A stretch of 64,000 bases of DNA from Terriglobia bacterium (GTDB taxonomy: Bacteria > Acidobacteriota > Terriglobia > Versatilivoradales > Versatilivoraceae): NCBI GenBank assembly GCA_951813285.1, contig OX638355.1, forward strand, positions 3,863,136 through 3,927,135. Reading direction: 5' to 3'. Position numbers and translations under genes: made by a program. The notes beneath the pieces are model-generated. The model had not been told where the DNA came from. It did no database searches and was given only the letters and a program-made list of their open reading frames with translations. Numbering within the stretch: position 1 is the stretch's first letter; every line of letters starts with the position of its first letter. Of this stretch, positions 18,914 through 28,188 are shown one piece after another.

Positions 18914-21862
18914 ATGGTTTCTTGTTCCATGATTACGGTCCTTCGCCTTGGATTCCTGAAGTTCCCAGGCACCGGGTTGAATCGCACGGCCCCGAGGCTT
19001 GGACCCGGGAATCGGGCGCCGGAGCCCCGACGGCCGGTTTGCGCTCGGGTGCGCCGCTTCGGGCTGGCGCCGGCCATCCTGGTCTTGGGCGCGACCGTTG
19101 CCCAAGGCGCCGTCCCCGTGGCGGAAGCGGAAGACTTCTTCGAACTGCGGATACGCCCCCTGCTGGTGGAGAAGTGCTATAGCTGCCACAGCGAAACGGC
19201 CAGCAGCGGACTCAAGGTGAATTCCCGGCAGGCTCTGATCCAGGGCGGGACCCTGGGGCCCGCCATCGTCCCCGGCGAGCCGGCGCAGAGTCTCCTGATC
19301 CAGGCCGTGGATCATTCCCATTCCCGTTTGCGAATGCCGCTGGGAGAGAGGCTCCGACCGCAGCAGATTGCCGACCTGGTTCGCTGGGTCGAGATGGGCG
19401 CGCCCTGGCCCCAGTCCCCGGTCGGAGCTCCGTCCAATTCCAGCGACCGCGAGTTCGCCATCACGGACAAGGACCGGCAATACTGGGCTTTTCTTCCGGT
19501 TCGACGCCCTGCCCCGCCCGCCGTCCGGGACACGCGCTGGCCCCGCACCGCCATCGATCGCTTCATCCTGACCCGTCTGGAAAAGGCCGGCCTGCGTCCA
19601 TCCCCGCAGGCCAGCCGAAGAGAGCTGATCCGGCGGCTGAGCTACAACCTCACCGGTTTGCCCCCCACCCCGACGGAAGTGGACGCCTTCCTGCAGGATC
19701 GATCCCCACAGGCCTGGTCCAGGCTGGTCGACCGGCTTCTGGAGTCTCCCCACTACGGGGAACGATGGGGACGCTACTGGCTGGACGTGGCCCGCTATGC
19801 CGAGGATGACCTATACGGCCCCGCGGGAAATTCCCAATATCCCAATGCCTGGCGCTACCGCGACTGGGTGATCGAGGCCTTCAACCGGGACATGCCCTAT
19901 GACCTGTTCGTCAGGGCTCAGATCGCCGGTGACCTGCTGCAGCGCGAGGACAAGGACAAGCTGCTGGCCGGCACCGGATTCCTCAGCCTGGGAGTCTGGT
20001 ATTACGGCGCCGTGCAGGCTCCCCAGGCCCGGGCCGACGAACGCTTCGACCGTATCGATGCCATCTCGCGTGGATTCCTGGGTCTGACGGTCGGGTGCGC
20101 CCGCTGCCACGACCACAAGTACGACCCCATCGCCTTCGACGACTACTGGGCACTGGATGGAATCATGGCCAGCACCGTCTACCGGGAGTATCCGCTGGCG
20201 CCCGAGGAAACCGTCAAGGCTTACCGGGAGCACGACAAGAAGGTGAAGGCCCTGGAGGACTCGATCAAGGAGTTTCTCGACAAGCAGTCCATCCAACTCA
20301 GCGAGATGCTCGCCTGGAAGACGGCGCGATACCTGCTGGCGACCTGGAAATCGCTTCAGGATCCGGAGTTCTCTCCCGCCCACCTGGCCCGAGCCGCAGA
20401 AATCGACCCCGGGTTGCTGGAAGCGTGGTTCGATTACCTGACTGGCGAGGAAAGGCGACACCCCTACCTGCAGGCCTGGGACGACCTGCGGGCGCGGGGC
20501 GGAACCCTGGAGGAGGCCACCAAGGTCGCCGAGGACTTTCAGGCGCTGGCGCTGGCAGTCTTCGCCGAGAAGAGGGAAGCCGACGAGAAGAATCACATCA
20601 TCCTGGAGTCCAACAAGCCGAAAGTGGACCCCGAGACGGCCGTGTACCTGCCCAACGGGTTTCGCGCCGACGATTTCTGCCACATCTGCGAGCTGACGCT
20701 TGAGCCCATCCCCCGGGAAAAGTACATTCTCTGGCTGGATCTGTTCGGGGCTACCGACCTGACCAACAGCTTCATGAAGGAGGACTACGGCCTGTTCCGA
20801 CTGCAGGACGAAAAACTGGAAAGTTACCTCGATGGCGAATGGAAGACCTATCTCACGACATTGCGCTCCAAGCTGGAGGGGTTGAAGAGCAGCAACCCGT
20901 CTGCCTACGCCTATATCCACGGGATGGCCGACTCTGCCCTTCCCGGTGATTCCCGCATCCACGTGCGGGGCAATCCCTACGATCTGGGCGATACGACCCC
21001 GCGCCGGTTCCTGACGGTGCTGGGCAACGGCCCGCCCCGGCCCCTGAACCAGGGCAGCGGGCGCTTGCAGCTCGCCGAGGCCATAGCCGGCCATCCCCTG
21101 TCGGCAAGGGTCATGGTCAATCGCATCTGGCAGAACCATTTCGGTCAGGGCATCGTCCAAACCCCCGGCAACTTCGGCCGGCTGGGCACCCCGCCCACGC
21201 ACCCGGAACTGCTGGAATATTTGACTCACCGTTTCATCCAGAGCAACTACTCGGTCAAGGCCTTGCACCGCGAGATTCTGCTGTCGGCCACCTACCGGCA
21301 AAGCAGCCGCCACTCCGAGACAGCCGCCCTCAAGGATCCCGAGAACCGGCTGCTGTGGCGAGCCAACCGGCGGCGGCTGGACGCCGAGGCCTTGCGCGAT
21401 TCCATTCTGGCCATCGCAGGAACCCTGAGTCCCGACATCGGCGGGGCTTCGGTGGATCTGTCCAAGGATGCACGGCGCCGGAGCGTCTACGGTGAAGTGA
21501 AACGTTCCGGGCTGGACAGCATGCTGGCCCTTTTCGATTTTCCCGACCCTAGCTTGAGCAGTCAGCAGCGGGCGGTCACCAACGTACCGTCGCAGAAGCT
21601 CTTCTTTCTCAACAGCAGCCTGGTATGGAACCAGGCCGGAGTTCTGGCGGATCGAGTCCAGGAGAAAGAAGACCCGTTGGGCGACCGGGTGGTCGACCGG
21701 ATCTACCAACTGATCTTCGGCCGCCAAGCCACCCGGGAGGAACGCCGACTGGCCCTGAACTTCATGGATTCGGTCGAAGCCCGGAACCATCCGCCCACCG
21801 ATCGGCTGAGGCAATATCTGCAGACGCTGTTGAGTTCCAACGAATTTCTGTTCGTCGACTGA
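18914..21862 (+). CDS. PSD1-type cytochrome c / DUF1549 / DUF1553 protein
   Basis: 982 residues. A basic N-terminus and hydrophobic stretch (APAILVLGATVAQGA, ~52-66) act as a signal peptide. A single haem-c motif CYSCH at residues 88-92 falls in a PSCyt1-type domain (ELRIRPLLVEKCYSC). DUF1549 follows (RTAIDRFILTRLEKAGLRPS, RYWLDVARYAEDD; a second CHDHK motif occurs in GCARCHDHKYDPI) and DUF1553 closes the protein (SARVMVNRIWQNHFGQGIV, LHREILLSATYRQSSRHSE). This family is abundant in Planctomycetes, Verrucomicrobia and Acidobacteriota and is nearly always paired with a DUF1501 gene, as here. It is periplasmic and probably redox-active; its substrate is unknown. Confidence 0.9.
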   Translation: MVSCSMITVLRLGFLKFPGTGLNRTAPRLGPGNRAPEPRRPVCARVRRFGLAPAILVLGATVAQGAVPVAEAEDFFELRIRPLLVEKCYSCHSETASSGLKVNSRQALIQGGTLGPAIVPGEPAQSLLIQAVDHSHSRLRMPLGERLRPQQIADLVRWVEMGAPWPQSPVGAPSNSSDREFAITDKDRQYWAFLPVRRPAPPAVRDTRWPRTAIDRFILTRLEKAGLRPSPQASRRELIRRLSYNLTGLPPTPTEVDAFLQDRSPQAWSRLVDRLLESPHYGERWGRYWLDVARYAEDDLYGPAGNSQYPNAWRYRDWVIEAFNRDMPYDLFVRAQIAGDLLQREDKDKLLAGTGFLSLGVWYYGAVQAPQARADERFDRIDAISRGFLGLTVGCARCHDHKYDPIAFDDYWALDGIMASTVYREYPLAPEETVKAYREHDKKVKALEDSIKEFLDKQSIQLSEMLAWKTARYLLATWKSLQDPEFSPAHLARAAEIDPGLLEAWFDYLTGEERRHPYLQAWDDLRARGGTLEEATKVAEDFQALALAVFAEKREADEKNHIILESNKPKVDPETAVYLPNGFRADDFCHICELTLEPIPREKYILWLDLFGATDLTNSFMKEDYGLFRLQDEKLESYLDGEWKTYLTTLRSKLEGLKSSNPSAYAYIHGMADSALPGDSRIHVRGNPYDLGDTTPRRFLTVLGNGPPRPLNQGSGRLQLAEAIAGHPLSARVMVNRIWQNHFGQGIVQTPGNFGRLGTPPTHPELLEYLTHRFIQSNYSVKALHREILLSATYRQSSRHSETAALKDPENRLLWRANRRRLDAEALRDSILAIAGTLSPDIGGASVDLSKDARRRSVYGEVKRSGLDSMLALFDFPDPSLSSQQRAVTNVPSQKLFFLNSSLVWNQAGVLADRVQEKEDPLGDRVVDRIYQLIFGRQATREERRLALNFMDSVEARNHPPTDRLRQYLQTLLSSNEFLFVD

Positions 21863-21864
21863 AT

Positions 21865-23310
21865 ATGGGAAACCCCATGGCCATCCCGAAAACTCCTGAA
21901 CTTGCCGTGACCCGCCGTGATCTGCTCCGGATGCTGGGCGGCGGCTTCGGCCTCTACGGCTATGCCAGCCTGCTGCAGAGTTCCCGGCTGCATGCTTCTT
22001 CGCCGACCGCACCCACTGATCCGCTGGCAGTGCAGCCGCCTCACTTCCCCGCCAAGGCCAAGCGGGTCATCTTTCTTTTCATGAATGGGGGCCTCTCGTC
22101 GGTCGACACCTTCGACCCCAAGCCGCAGCTAACCAGACATCATGGCCAGCCCATGCCGGGCGCCTACGTCAAGACCGAACGCAAGACCGGCAACCTCATG
22201 CGGTCGCCCTTCCAGTTCAGGAGATACGGCCGGAGCGGGATTGAGGTCAGCGAGCTTTTTTCCGAAACGGCCGCCCACATCGACGACATCTGTGTGATCC
22301 GGTCCATGCACACCGAGGTTCCCAACCATCCCCCGGGAATGTTCCTGATGAACTGCGGTCAACTGCAACCGGGGCGGCCCTCCCTGGGTTCCTGGATCAC
22401 ATACGGACTGGGCACCGAAAACCGGAATCTGCCCGGCTTCATGGTGCTCTGCCCCTCCGGAGGTCCTCCGACCGGAGGCGTCCCCCTCTGGAACTCGGCC
22501 TTCCTGCCGGCGGTCTACCAGGGAACCCGCATCCCCAACGATCAGACGACCCCGGACAAGCTCATCCATGACATTCGCAACTCCCATCTGACCCGGGGCC
22601 AGCAGCGCCGCCAACTGGACCTGCTGGACCGGCTCAACCAATTTCACCGGCGGCAGCGCCCCGCCGATCCCCAGTTGGAGGGGAGCATCCATTCCATGGA
22701 AATCGCCTACCGGATGCAGATGGAGGCCCCGGAGGTCTTCGACCTCTCCAAGGAGAATCCGGGCACCCTGGAGCGCTACGGCCAGGGCGATTTCGCTCGG
22801 GGCTGCCTCATGGCCCTGCGCCTAGTGGAACGAGGAGTTCGGGTGGTCCAGGTCTATTTCGGCACGGGGCAGCCCTGGGACAGCCACTACGACATCATGG
22901 CCCATCAACGGCTGGCTCGTGAGGCCGATCCGGCCATGGCGGCCCTGCTGCAGGATCTGAAGGACCGGGGGCTGTTCGAGGACACGCTGGTCATTTGCGG
23001 CAGCGAGTTCGGCCGCACCCCGGTGGTGGAGACCAGCGGAGCCAGCGTGGTCCAGAACGGCCGCGACCACAACCATTGGGGCTTTTCGGTCTGGCTGGCG
23101 GGCGCCGGTGTCCGCGGCGGAACGACCTACGGGAGCACCGACGACTTCGGTTTCAAGGCCGTGGAGAACAAGGTCCACGTCCACGACCTGCACGCCACCG
23201 TTCTGCACCTCCTGGGCCTGGACCACGAAAGACTGACCTACCGCTACAGCGGCCGAGACTTCCGCCTGACAGACGTCCACGGCCGGGTGATCCGGGAAGT
23301 GCTCAGCTGA
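21865..23310 (+). CDS. DUF1501 family protein with Tat-like signal
   Basis: 481 residues starting at ATG 21865, two bases after the stop of the PSD1 gene, so the two are translationally linked. The N-terminus carries VTRRDLLRMLGGGFG, a twin-arginine-like signal. The body shows the DUF1501 sulfatase-like core (VIFLFMNGGLSSVDTFDPKP, EVPNHPPGMFLMNCG, FEDTLVICGSEFGRTP, GRDHNHWGFSVWLAGAGVRG). An upstream in-frame extension to 21625 overlaps the PSD1 gene and is rejected. It functions with the PSD1 partner in the periplasm; the chemistry is not established. The stop codon lies in the first bases of repeat A copy 2. Confidence 0.9.
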   Translation: MGNPMAIPKTPELAVTRRDLLRMLGGGFGLYGYASLLQSSRLHASSPTAPTDPLAVQPPHFPAKAKRVIFLFMNGGLSSVDTFDPKPQLTRHHGQPMPGAYVKTERKTGNLMRSPFQFRRYGRSGIEVSELFSETAAHIDDICVIRSMHTEVPNHPPGMFLMNCGQLQPGRPSLGSWITYGLGTENRNLPGFMVLCPSGGPPTGGVPLWNSAFLPAVYQGTRIPNDQTTPDKLIHDIRNSHLTRGQQRRQLDLLDRLNQFHRRQRPADPQLEGSIHSMEIAYRMQMEAPEVFDLSKENPGTLERYGQGDFARGCLMALRLVERGVRVVQVYFGTGQPWDSHYDIMAHQRLAREADPAMAALLQDLKDRGLFEDTLVICGSEFGRTPVVETSGASVVQNGRDHNHWGFSVWLAGAGVRGGTTYGSTDDFGFKAVENKVHVHDLHATVLHLLGLDHERLTYRYSGRDFRLTDVHGRVIREVLS

Positions 23311-23482
23311 AACAAAAGGAAAAAGAGTTATCCACGAAGGGCCACGAAGGACGACGAAGGGCCACGAAGGCATTGAGGTTAACCGCGACGGGATATCAAG
23401 GTCACGAAGGGAGGGTCGATTTCTGATTGTTTCACTCTCGGATGATCTGCCCGGCAGGGCAGGGGCGGCACTTACCTGAAAC
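23307..23482 (+). repeat. Repeat family A, copy 2 (near complete)
   Basis: The block runs CTGAAAC, AAAAGAGTTATCCACGAAGG units, GCATTGAGGTTAACCGCGAC, GGGATATCAAGGTCACGAAG, TTCTGATTGTTTCACTCTCG and ends near CACTTACCTGAAAC. It is the clearest copy and aligns over its length with 27975-28172. The remaining bases to 23602 show nothing further. Confidence 0.85.
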
Positions 23483-23602
23483 CCGGACGTTTCTTCCTGC
23501 AAACGACCCACCTCTGAAAAAGATCGCCCCGGGGTATGGCCATCGTCACGCTGTTCCACTCCCGCCTCACCCTGAACTCCGCTGACGATCCGACCGGTTG
23601 AC

Positions 23603-24940
23603 CTACTCCACCTTTGAAGGTCCCTGCCGCTCGAGCCTGGTGCCGAAGCCCCGGCCCTTGACGATAGCGTCACTTCCGAACTTTTCCCGCACGGCGTCCA
23701 GCGCCTTCTCAACTCTGCTCTCGGTCGACCCCACGCCGCCGAAGAGCTCCCCCTGCGCAGCCTGGCCGGTCTCGACGAGGTCATGAACGCCGATACCGAT
23801 GAGGCGGAAGGCTCGCCCGTCGGTTTCCCGAACGAGCAGGGGTTTGGCGGCCTGGAACAGCTCTTCGGCTGACTGGGTAGCACTTTTCAGCCGGCGGCTC
23901 CGGGTGATCATGCGAAAGTCGGCGGTCTTGAGTTTCAGCGTGACCCCCTTGCCGGCGATGCCGGCCTTTTTCATGCGCCGTGCCACCGTCTCGGCAAGCT
24001 GCCACAGGATCGGGCGCAGCCTGGCCAACTCGGCGGTATCCCTGCCGAGTGTGGTTTCCGAAGACACACTCTTGGCCTTGCTCTCGGGGTCGACCCGGCG
24101 GTCGTCTTGGCCCCGTGCGCACAATGACAATCGCTGCCCGATCCTGCCGTAACGGGCGACAAGCTCGGCTTCCTCGATGCGGGCCAGCTCGCCAATCAGC
24201 GTGATGCCGTCCTGGTGGAGGCGCTGGCGCATCGCCTTGCCCACGCCCCACAACAGGCTGACGGGCTTGTCGGAAAGAAAGGTCCTGGCCTCGGCTCGTC
24301 CGATAACGGCGAAGCCGCGCGGCTTGTCCCGGTCCGAGGCGATCTTGGCGAGAAACTTGTTGTAGCTGAGCCCGATAGAGGCCGTGATGGAAAGCTCCTC
24401 CTCCACGCGGCGCGCCAGCGCCGCCAGAGTCGTCGCCGGGCTGCCACGGTGCAGAGCCTCCGTGCCGGCGAGGTCCATGAAAGCCTCGTCGATGGAGAGC
24501 GGTTCCACCAGAGGGGTCAAGTTCCGCATCATCGCCCGGACCTGACGGCCCACCGCGGCATACTTTTTCATGTCGGGCTTGATGACCGTGGCGTTGGGGC
24601 AGGCTTTCAAGGCCTTGAACATCGGCATGGCCGAGTGCACGCCCCGGGCACGGGCGATGTAGCAACACGCGGCCACGACGCCCCGGTGGTGCCCGCCGAC
24701 GACCACCGGAAGGTCCCTCAACTCCGGGCGGTCGCGTTTCTCGATGGTGGCGTAGAAAGCGTCGCAGTCGAGATGGGCGATGGTGAGACCATGAAGCTCC
24801 TTGTGCCGCACGATGCGTGCCGATCGGCAGGCCGGGCAGGTTTCGGCTTCGGGAGATGGCTGGTTGCCGCAGTCTCGGCACAGGGTTTCCACGGCATGAT
24901 TATCGCACCCGGTATGCCGAACAGGTAGATGTCCCTTCAT
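23603..24940 (-). CDS. dinB: DNA polymerase IV with N-terminal zinc ribbon
   Basis: 445 residues. The N-terminus has a four-cysteine ribbon (C21, C24, C35, C38; LCRDCG and CPACRS), then a Y-family polymerase: IAHLDCDAFYATIEKRDRPE (catalytic Asp at 58/60), the second acidic motif SIDEAFMDL, SIGLSYNKFLAKIASDRDKP, helix-hairpin-helix region VSLLWGVGKAMRQRL, and the little-finger domain. It performs error-prone translesion synthesis. The ribbon-bearing form is one I associate with Alphaproteobacteria, which suggests transfer. The frame continues upstream to 25243, but that part translates the tRNA-Leu gene, so the ATG at 24940 is used; no strong ribosome site is visible. A beta-clamp motif may be present as GELFGG but this was not verified. 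Confidence 0.9.
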   Translation of the reverse strand: MKGHLPVRHTGCDNHAVETLCRDCGNQPSPEAETCPACRSARIVRHKELHGLTIAHLDCDAFYATIEKRDRPELRDLPVVVGGHHRGVVAACCYIARARGVHSAMPMFKALKACPNATVIKPDMKKYAAVGRQVRAMMRNLTPLVEPLSIDEAFMDLAGTEALHRGSPATTLAALARRVEEELSITASIGLSYNKFLAKIASDRDKPRGFAVIGRAEARTFLSDKPVSLLWGVGKAMRQRLHQDGITLIGELARIEEAELVARYGRIGQRLSLCARGQDDRRVDPESKAKSVSSETTLGRDTAELARLRPILWQLAETVARRMKKAGIAGKGVTLKLKTADFRMITRSRRLKSATQSAEELFQAAKPLLVRETDGRAFRLIGIGVHDLVETGQAAQGELFGGVGSTESRVEKALDAVREKFGSDAIVKGRGFGTRLERQGPSKVE

Positions 24941-25013
24941 GGGCCCGGCAGGTAGAACGATCCGGAAGCGCTCGCTCAGGAAAAGGAACTGCTGGCCTTG
25001 TTGGCGGAAAACT

Positions 25014-25102
25014 TGGTGCCGGAGGGGGGACTTGAACCCCCACGTGGGGTAACCCACGCTAGATTTTGAGTCTAGTGCGTCTGCCAATTCCGCCACTCCG
25101 GC
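25014..25102 (-). tRNA. tRNA-Leu (anticodon CAA)
   Basis: Minus strand, mature 5' end at 25102. Acceptor GCCGGAG pairs with CTCCGGC; the anticodon stem CTAGA/TCTAG holds loop CTCAAAA, giving anticodon CAA for codon TTG. A long variable arm (GTGGGTT..CCCAC) marks a class II tRNA, and GGTTCAA is the T-loop. CCA is encoded at 25016-25014. The dinB gene starts 74 bases downstream. Confidence 0.95.
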
Positions 25103-25258
25103 AGAGTGGGGTGAGGGTGGGTAACGAACGGCTTCAGAAAATGCCCCGCATCGGAACGGTCTCTGGGACCTGAACTCCGAGACGGCGTGGAGAGTAGCAT
25201 GCTGCCGCCGATTTGTAAACGCGGTCCCTACCCGATGAGCCAAGGCGCATACTGTCTG

Positions 25259-26257
25259 CTACGGCCGGTTCGAGCCCCTCGGATCGACCCCGGATCTCAA
25301 GACGGATCGGATCCCTTCAGCCACCTCAGGGGATGGGAACTCGGTCTCTCCCGTCACAATCAAGGCAAAGTTGACCGCCAGAATTTCTTCGGGGTGGATG
25401 ATATAGGAACTGTTCCTGCCGATCTGCTCGAAGAATCCCGACACCTCCTTGACTTCGACCAGCCTGGGCACTGAATCGGCCGGCGTCGCCGGAACGGCGG
25501 GCCCGGCTTCTACGCTCCCCAGCAACAGCCGAAATTGCAGGTACTTGAAAAAGCTGCCCCCCTGCAGGGGGTCGTAGCGATCGCTCTTGGAGTAAAGGAC
25601 CGGAATTGCCCAGAACTGCCGGCCGTCCCGCTGCACACGAATCCGGTGGGCGTTGACAGGTGCATCGGGGTTGGTGATCCTTCTTCGGGTGAGGGAGTCC
25701 GGCAACTCGACCTCATCGCAAGGTTGGAATCCGATTACCCGGTACAGTCGATCCCGCAGGTTCCGGTCGTGACGGGACAGGATGTGAAACAGCTCATGGG
25801 CAACCAGCCCGGCGAGCTTCTCCGGCGACTGGTCGAGTCTGGTTCGGGGCAGAATGACGGCCTTCCCCCGGGTGTAGGCCGCTCCTCCCTCCTCTTCTCC
25901 CGTCGTATGAACGAAAAGGACACTCTCCGGCCAATTCAAGGGGAACCCGCCCAGCGCAGGCCGGACCCGCTCGAAGGCCTGCTCCACCTTTTCTCTGTCC
26001 GCTCTATCCCAGGCAACGACCTTGTTGGCGATAAATCTCAGAAACTCCGGCTCGGACACTTCCCGGTCCGTCTTCAGTCGAGCGGCCCGATCAAAGGGAC
26101 TTAAACGCCGGATAAACCCATCCCGGGTCCGGAGGATCTCCTGTCCTTCTTTCACCGAGGCAAAACGGATCCCCATGGAAGGCGCCGGCCCGGACAGCGC
26201 CAAGGCGACGGCTGCGCCCAGGCAGGCCAGCCCGCCCTTGAAGTAGCGATAGGTCAT
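25259..26257 (-). CDS. Secreted HExxH zinc metalloprotease-like protein
   Basis: 332 residues from the ATG at 26257 (MTYRYFKGGL); the upstream in-frame extension is inside fabH. A signal peptide (ACLGAAVALALSGPAPS) is followed by a mostly alpha region and AHELFHILSRHD with H154, E155 and H158 as the metal/catalytic set. The third ligand is not obvious; downstream Glu residues could serve. The C-terminal half contains YIIHPEEILAVNFALIV, which resembles gluzincin-type proteins where a Glu follows the HExxH. I do not recognise a named family. It lies 23 bases after fabH on the same strand and is likely co-transcribed. Confidence 0.7.
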   Translation of the reverse strand: MTYRYFKGGLACLGAAVALALSGPAPSMGIRFASVKEGQEILRTRDGFIRRLSPFDRAARLKTDREVSEPEFLRFIANKVVAWDRADREKVEQAFERVRPALGGFPLNWPESVLFVHTTGEEEGGAAYTRGKAVILPRTRLDQSPEKLAGLVAHELFHILSRHDRNLRDRLYRVIGFQPCDEVELPDSLTRRRITNPDAPVNAHRIRVQRDGRQFWAIPVLYSKSDRYDPLQGGSFFKYLQFRLLLGSVEAGPAVPATPADSVPRLVEVKEVSGFFEQIGRNSSYIIHPEEILAVNFALIVTGETEFPSPEVAEGIRSVLRSGVDPRGSNRP

Positions 26258-26280
26258 TGAGTCTCCGACTTCCTGGCTTC

Positions 26281-27276
26281 CTACCAGCGCAGTATGGTGG
26301 CGCCCCAGGTAAATCCGGAACCGAACGCGGCCAGCACAACCAGGTCTCCCGGCTGGACTGTTCCCGCCCGAACAGCTTCGTCCAAAGCGATCGGAATGGA
26401 CGCCGCCGTGGTATTGCCGTACCGTTGAATATTGCTGAAGACTCGTTCCGGCGGTATTTTCAAGGACCGGATCACCGCTTCGGATATCCTCAAATTGGCC
26501 TGATGCAGGATCAGAAGCGCGACATCCGCGATTTTCAGACGGTTGTCGGCCAGGGCTTCCCGCACGCTTTCCTGCAGACGTTCCACCGCATGTTTGAAGA
26601 CATAGCGGCCGTCCATGTGCGGATAGTGCCGTCCCTCTCTCAGCATCTCCTCCGTCAATCGCGGTTGGCTCAGCGAGCTCGGAACTTCCAGCCACAGTTT
26701 CCGCGCATATTTCCCTTGGGCGTGCAAGGGGCTGGAGAGAATTCGCCGGCTTTCGCTGTCCGAACGGCCCACCACCACAGCCCCGGCCCCGTCTCCGAAG
26801 ATGACGGCGACATCCCGGCCGTGGGTATTCATCTCAAGTCCGGAAGAATGGACCTCGGCGCCAACCACCAGGATGTGGCGATAGGTGCCGGTCCTGACGA
26901 ACTGATCGGCAATGGAGAGACCGTAGACGAAACCCGTGCACTGATTGCGGACATCCAGGGCGCCCACCGTGCCAACGCCGAGCTTTTCCTGTAGAAGGCA
27001 GCCACAACCCGGAAAATTGTACTCGGGACTCAAAGTGGCAAAGATGATGAAGTCGATCTGATCGGGCGTCAGCCCGGCGGAATGCAGGGCCCGGTGGGCG
27101 GCCTGCAAGCCCAGATCGGTGGGTCCGACCCCTGGCTCCACAAAACGCCGTTCGCGGATTCCCGTCCTCTGCCGGATCCATTCGTCAGAGGTGTCCATGA
27201 CCTCTTCCAGATCGGCATTGGTGACGACCCTTTCCGGCAGGTAGCTTCCGGTACCCAGGATTCTGGCGTTGAACAT
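26281..27276 (-). CDS. fabH: Beta-ketoacyl-ACP synthase III (FabH-like)
   Basis: 331 residues, the normal FabH length. The catalytic triad is visible: C113 in NQCTGFVYGL, H258 in LLILHQANLRI and N288 in IQRYGNTTAAS. N-terminal ILGTGSYLPERVVTNADL and the GFTWGATILRW C-terminus are typical. It condenses acetyl-CoA or another acyl-CoA with malonyl-ACP to start fatty-acid chains in the cytoplasm. It stands apart from other fab genes and is followed by a secreted metalloprotease gene, so a specialised role (starter unit for a secondary product) cannot be excluded. GGGAGGAG upstream serves as ribosome site. Confidence 0.92.
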   Translation of the reverse strand: MFNARILGTGSYLPERVVTNADLEEVMDTSDEWIRQRTGIRERRFVEPGVGPTDLGLQAAHRALHSAGLTPDQIDFIIFATLSPEYNFPGCGCLLQEKLGVGTVGALDVRNQCTGFVYGLSIADQFVRTGTYRHILVVGAEVHSSGLEMNTHGRDVAVIFGDGAGAVVVGRSDSESRRILSSPLHAQGKYARKLWLEVPSSLSQPRLTEEMLREGRHYPHMDGRYVFKHAVERLQESVREALADNRLKIADVALLILHQANLRISEAVIRSLKIPPERVFSNIQRYGNTTAASIPIALDEAVRAGTVQPGDLVVLAAFGSGFTWGATILRW

Positions 27277-27356
27277 GGTGTTGGATTCACTCCTCCCTTT
27301 TGAGATTGGCCCGAACGACCGGTTTCTCTCTCAATGGCCGTTCGCGCTCACAGGAG

Positions 27357-27854
27357 TCACCCCGACAGCTCGCGGTAATAGAGCATCAGATCCGTCCCCT
27401 GCGGGATGGCGCCGACCTGCCGCAGCATGGCCGCAATCTGCCCGCGGTGGTAGCTGGAGTGGTTCACGACATGCTGCATCGCCTGCCAGAGCAGACTCGA
27501 GTAACTGTGCCCTTGAGGGGTGGTCAAGGCGATGGATCGTTGCAGACTGCCGGCGTCCAGTCCATCGACGAAGTCGGCCAGAGCCCGATCCACTTCTACC
27601 CAGCGGCGGTTGGCTTGCCGGGGACTTGCAAAGGCATCCGCCGGCAGGGGCCGGCTGGCCGGTTGGCCCTTCCAACGTCTCAGCCAATTCCACTGCGCTG
27701 AAACCAGATGAGCCACGGTCCCCTGCAGTGAGCCGAAACTGGCTTCCAGATCACGCTTGAAGATTTCCGGATCCAGATCCTGAATGGAATTCCTGACCCG
27801 CTGGTTGGCCCACCCGTTGTAGGCATACAATGCCCTCATATCCTCTATTCCCAT
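27357..27854 (-). CDS. DinB/YfiT-fold putative metal-dependent enzyme
   Basis: 165 residues from the ATG at 27854, which has GGGAGG about 8 bases upstream; a longer frame to 28007 would run into non-coding DNA. Four-helix bundle features of the DinB_2 superfamily are visible: LYAYNGWANQRV at the start, VAHLVSAQWNWLRRW and HVVNHSSYHRGQIAAMLRQ, supplying the usual three histidines for a metal ion. Members include thiol transferases and stress-induced DinB proteins; the substrate cannot be told. This family is unrelated to the DNA polymerase dinB nearby. Confidence 0.85.
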   Translation of the reverse strand: MGIEDMRALYAYNGWANQRVRNSIQDLDPEIFKRDLEASFGSLQGTVAHLVSAQWNWLRRWKGQPASRPLPADAFASPRQANRRWVEVDRALADFVDGLDAGSLQRSIALTTPQGHSYSSLLWQAMQHVVNHSSYHRGQIAAMLRQVGAIPQGTDLMLYYRELSG

Positions 27855-27974
27855 GGTCGCAGCCTCCCTTCGGGCTCTTGTCGGTCTCCCTGACGGATTC
27901 GCTCCCCATTTAATGACGTTTTCTTCATGTTGTAAACCCAAAGCGGCCTGCCGGGAAACCGCCACACGACGGCG

Positions 27975-28172
27975 GGCGGGGAATGGGGCGGAACTTGCCT
28001 GAAACAACCGAAAAAAGACAAAAGAAAACAGAGTTATCCACGAAGGGACACGAAGGCATTGAGGTTAACCGCGACGGGATGCCAAGGTCGCAAAGGGATT
28101 GGTCGATTTTTGATTGTTTCACTCTCGCATGATCCACACACCAGGGCGGGGGCGACACTTGTCTGAGATCGA
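27975..28172 (+). repeat. Repeat family A, copy 3
   Basis: Runs from a CTTGCCTGAAACAACCG edge through AGAGTTATCCACGAAGG, CATTGAGGTTAACCGCGACG, TTGATTGTTTCACTCTCGCA to CACTTGTCTGAGATC. It has fewer CCACGAAGG units than copy 2 (one instead of three), so the unit number varies between copies. Confidence 0.85.
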
Positions 28173-28188
28173 ATACCCGGGGAAATTG

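Noticed and set aside
19811-22012. 733-codon open frame on the minus strand
   Set aside because: Antisense to the PSD1 gene, which has clear haem, DUF1549 and DUF1553 motifs; the antisense product has none.
24941-25243. N-terminal extension of the DNA polymerase IV frame
   Set aside because: The residues AGVAELADALDSKSSVGYPT are a translation of the tRNA-Leu gene, so the extension is not protein-coding.
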